DNA from: Leptobrachium leishanense
Taxonomy: Eukaryota; Chordata; Amphibia; Anura; Megophryidae
Assembly (NCBI GenBank): GCA_009667805.1
Contig: CM019068.1
Coordinates: forward strand, 8,055,733 to 8,119,732
Length of the DNA stretch: 64,000 bases
Reading direction: 5' to 3'
Positions within the stretch are counted from its first letter, which is position 1, and each line of letters starts with the position of its first letter. The position numbers were made by a program, and so were the translations under genes. Below the pieces are notes generated by a model, which searched no databases, had not been told where the DNA came from, and worked only from the letters and a program-made list of their open reading frames with translations. Positions 36,081 through 64,000 of the stretch are shown here, piece by piece.

Positions 36081-36793
36081 TTATTTATGGGGTGAGGGGT
36101 GGGTTTGGGTTGTTGGAGGGAAGTAAAGGTAACTTAAGAGACTTAAGACAACAGGGAATGTGTCGGTCTGTGGAACCTTAAAGACTCTAAGAAAGACCCG
36201 ATGGAACGTCCAATCACCATGAAACATCTGTTTATTAGACACTGATACAGTAGCGCGTTCACGCCAGAAACGATTCCGATGCTGTTTGCTGGAGAGCCCG
36301 GTGGGACGGCGTCAGAGGTCAGCACCCATGTGGTGAGCATTAAAACGAAGAGCTCCAGGAGGGTTTGTGAAGCTCCTGCATGGAGTAAACACTTCTTTTC
36401 AGGTGTCTCCCATTTGCAGTTTGTAAACTACATTTCCCATGATCCTACAGTCCATCCATGCGGTAGGTTTATTCTTCATGTAGAGTAAGTATCAACTCAA
36501 GCATCAGTCCTCAGCAAAGAACCTGAACCAGTGGAGAACCCGTCCCTAAATCTCATCCCCAAGCCAGGGGGGCTCGCACCTCGCTCTTAAAGGAGCCCGA
36601 CCGTAAGAAATGTGGTTTTTTTTATGTGTATATTTGTAAAGACAGACAAAACAACAGCCTATAATAAATTCACACACCTTCTATTTACACCTGGGATGCA
36701 CCATAATGAAAAGGTTTGGAAATATGCATTTTTATCTTTTTTTTTTTTTTGCTAAAAATTCTGGGCGTAGCGAGGGTTTAACGCTGCAGCTAA

Positions 36794-36832
<39 letters not shown>

Positions 36833-37777
36833 TTTCTGCTATCGTGGCGCACAGTCAGTGCCGGCCTTGGGGCTAAGTCAAGATTTTAGCCCAATCCGGC
36901 CGAGTAATGGGCGTCCTGTTTCCTGAGGATGGTGTCTCCCTGCGGTGGAAGAAGCCACGTCTTGTCCTTGTTTATCCATGGAGGGAATTGCCTGGCGCCA
37001 GCTCCTTCAGGCGTCTAGAAGGATGAAGCAGCTCCAGAAGAGAAGAATCAGCTGCTGCACAAGCGCTGGAGAAAAATACATGCGATTTTATTTAAAAAAA
37101 ACACTATTATATTATTTGTTTAAGGTTTATTTAAGGGTATTTGAAGGATTTGGGTCACTGGTGGATCCAGCAGAATGACATGGCCCCCCCCCCCCTGAGC
37201 TGCAATCCCATCCTAGGACCTTCCTTTGTATCTGCAGTTCCGTACAACCCAGAAGGGGAAGTGAGGTGCCATTGGAAAGGGCAGGATCCGGCCTTTAAAA
37301 TGATACCCAACCTGACTGTGCAACTTATGTAAAAATGATGAATAATATATATTTTTTTCTAAAGCAGCAACATTGTCCACTTTTCCGTTGTAAAGCGAGC
37401 ATTGCTGCTGCAATAACCCGCTTCCTGACTTCTCATTGCAGAACATCGCTGCGCAGGGTCTGCCAGACGTCCCCTGAGTAGCAGGAGGGCAGTCGCTGTG
37501 TGGCCATGTCCAGGGTTGAGTGTGATGAGTGCAGTCTGCGATCCAGCGCCCGCTCTGCAAACCAGACATAGGCTCAGCCAAAACTGGATCTGAGACGTGT
37601 GTGGATCCTTTCCTGACTTGGGTTTAGGTCTAGAGGCCGCACGCACGGCACAATAAATGCAGATCGCATCGGTAGGAAATAAGATTAAAAAAACACAACA
37701 ACAAAACACACTTTCGAAACAGTTGCGCCATATAAATCCCCAAATGCATAAAAACAGTATATTCAGGGGTTACTCAC
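36081..37777. other. No gene recognised; TG/TA microsatellite
   Basis: Mostly unique sequence with a (TG)n(TA)n microsatellite around 36796-36832. Short open frames (for example 36945-37178 and 37213-37581) show no known domain. Confidence 0.5.
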
Positions 37778-38493
37778 TAAAGGGGTTATTCATAGAGTAC
37801 TGAAAATTCAGTGCTCTGTCATTCGACGCAGTTCGATGACCCTGCGGTGAATGCAGCATTCACCGCAGGGTCCCTCAAGTGCGTCAAATCGACCCGCCGA
37901 ACGCCGCTGATCAACTTGCTGCACGCCAAAAGACTGCCAAACGCAGCCAACGACCTGCCGAACAGACTGCCGAACACAACCGAACAGACTGCCGAACACC
38001 ACAGAACAGACTGCCGAACACCACAGAACAGACTGCCAAACGCAGCCGATGACCCGCCGAACACCACCGAACAGACTGCCAAACGCAGCCGATGTCCCGC
38101 CGAACATCATCGAACACCACTGAACAGACTGCTGAACACCATCGAACAGACTGCTAAACACCACCATAAAAAGCACACCGCGCAGCCGTCGAACAGGGGG
38201 TAGAAGAAAACCAAAAGAAGAGCAATTTTTAAAAGGTGTTTTTAAAAAAAGAATGCACGGAATTAAATATTAGGTTCTGTGACTAACAATAAAAAGGTCT
38301 GTTACAGAATTTTTAAAAAAGTGCCATTTAAAAAAAAATTGGAATAAATTTTTTTTTGCCAAAAAATCCAGAAAAATGCCTAAAAAAAATCAATAAATAA
38401 AAAGACTTTTTGCTGCAGCTTAAAATAATAAACGGTTTATTAGATAGTGATTTAAAACGGGAATATTTTTTACATTGAAACCTATGGGATTAA

Positions 38494-38846
38494 GGCTGGT
38501 GTCAGACGAACGCAGTGCGAACGTGCGTTGAGCCGCACTTTATTACGGCCGCAGTAGCAGCAAATTACGTCCAATGACGGCCAATATATGAAGTACGACC
38601 GCATGAAAGTTCGGCCACGCAACGCAAGCGGCAAACAAACAAATTTTTTCGAGAACGTAGAACCGCTAGTACTGACGCACAGAGTGCGCTGCGTTGGCAT
38701 AGCGGTGTGTGTGCGTGATTAGGAGACGTCAGACGCTGCTATTGCTTTGTCTTTTATAGCTCAGTAAAAAAATACCGCCAACATTGAGCATCGTATGACC
38801 ACTATCGTGTCTTCCGTGACAAAAATGCGTTCGTCTGACCCTAGCC
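38494..38846. mobile_element. GGCTGGTGTCAGAC MITE, nested copy 1
   Basis: Same family as 15187-15603; TAA on the left and TTA on the right, abutting the next copy. Confidence 0.8.
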
Positions 38847-38849
38847 TTA

Positions 38850-39298
38850 GGCTGGTGTCAGACGAGCGCAGTGTTAACGTCCGTGTTGCCGCACATAAGT
38901 ACGTCCGTGATAGCATACAATTTTGTTAAATGGAGCCCCACACACGAAGTACGTGCGCACAGAAGTGCGGGGGCTGACGGACGCTGCAAACGGACGCAGG
39001 TTAGGCAAGAACGTAATACTGCTAGAACGGACGTGCAGAGTGCGCCACGTCCACAACGTCCGCATAGCTTTGTGTGTGAGTGATGGAGCATGGTCAGACG
39101 GACTGCATTTATACGTCCAGCATTTTTGACGGACAGAATGTTCTTTCATTGTAATTTATTTTCCCTGCTACATCAGTCAAAAAATACGTCAGTGAAAAAA
39201 AACTGACTGTGTGGCCACTAACTTGTCGTCAGTCAGAAAGTACGTGCGTACTGCACGGACGCACAGTCCGTAGAAAATGCGCTCATCTGACCCTAGCC
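38850..39298. mobile_element. GGCTGGTGTCAGAC MITE, nested copy 2
   Basis: TTA duplications on both sides (38847-38849, 39299-39301). Directly adjoins copy 1. Confidence 0.85.
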
Positions 39299-39394
39299 TT
39301 AACCTGTCGAATGAAACCACTGAACATCAGGGCATTTCACTGACATTTCTCTGCTGTTCAATGTGAATAGATTAACCATTGCTTCTCTATGGGG

Positions 39395-39640
39395 GATTTC
39401 ACTGCCGCCGAACAGCACTGTATTTCACTGCTGCCGAACAGGCACTGAATTTCACTGCCGCCGAACAGGCACCGTATTTCACTGCCGCCAAACAGGCACC
39501 GTATTTCACTGCCGTCGAACAGCACCATATTTCACTGCTGCCGAACAGGCACCGTATTTCACTGCTGCCGAACAGGCACCGTATTTCACTGCCGCCGAAC
39601 AGCACCGTATTTCACTGCCGCCGAACAGGCAACGTACGTG
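39395..39640. repeat. 27-bp minisatellite inside the MITE
   Basis: Unit about 'gccgaacaggcaccgtattt' + 'cactgcc', eight or nine copies with 24-bp variants lacking 'ggc'. The same unit is amplified at 47558-47722 and 48237-48520. Confidence 0.85.
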
Positions 39641-39790
39641 CAGGCAATTCGCCAAAATTTGACGAATTGCCTGGTCTCTGAATATCTCGCTAGTTTCTGA
39701 TTAGCTGAATGGCCACGAAATCGCATCATACGGAGAAAGTCATTGTCTGCTGCACTTCGGTGACCAATTTGTCTCTCTCTGAATAACCCC

Positions 39791-63998
<24,208 letters not shown>

Positions 63999-64000
63999 CG

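Noticed and set aside
36143..36340. Minus-strand 65-codon frame as the TECTA hydrophobic tail
   Set aside because: Not preceded by an acceptor of the right phase; the exon at 39912 fits better.
37213..37709. Minus-strand frames of 116-122 codons as an extra TECTA exon
   Set aside because: No ZP or tectorin similarity and no fitting splice sites.

Overview
The window is vertebrate nuclear DNA, most probably amphibian. Short exons with canonical splice sites encode conserved vertebrate proteins. Long introns are filled with tandem repeats and DNA transposons: PIF/Harbinger-like MITEs, Tc1/mariner, hAT and LTR elements. No bacterial, viral or CRISPR locus is present, and the very long open frames lie inside tandem arrays.

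Two host genes could be reconstructed, both on the minus strand. (1) PEX5, the peroxisomal matrix-protein (PTS1) import receptor, is complete in coding sequence: 15 coding exons from 18383 down to 6883 join with consistent phases into 617 codons plus stop. They carry the N-terminal cysteine, six WxxxF/Y motifs plus an LVxEF motif, and the TPR domain. A possible non-coding first exon and GC-box promoter lie at 20643-20790. (2) The 3' end of an alpha-tectorin (TECTA)-like gene lies at 63924 down to 39791. Six exons (the last tentative) encode most of a ZP domain, a basic tract and a hydrophobic C-terminus. The rest of the gene is beyond the right edge.

Layout. 1-5.7 kb: SINE, MITE fragment, then a 4.3 kb 28/17-bp array ending in a palindrome. 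5.7-20.8 kb: PEX5, with one intron almost wholly made of a 36-39-bp GC-rich array, plus a MITE, a retroelement tail and 45-bp and 23-bp arrays near its 5' end. 21.2-34.4 kb: one 41-bp minisatellite split by nested insertions, namely a Harbinger-like MITE containing a non-autonomous LTR element primed by tRNA-Leu, then a hAT element with a frameshifted BED-finger transposase and a solo LTR inside it. 34.4-39.8 kb: unclassified repeats and a composite MITE ending at the TECTA stop codon. 39.8-49 kb: TECTA 3' exons among MITEs and arrays, including a 58-bp array that repeats the TECTA splice acceptor. 49.7-61.7 kb: a 12/36-bp satellite interrupted by an LTR remnant, a Tc1 element (itself broken by a MITE) and a MITE carrying a 20-bp array and six consecutive hairpins. 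62.4-63.4 kb: the 41-bp minisatellite again, inverted.

The two genes do different jobs (peroxisome import; inner-ear tectorial membrane matrix) and show no sign of joint function. The notable biology is how tandem arrays and MITEs touch their splice sites and stop codon.
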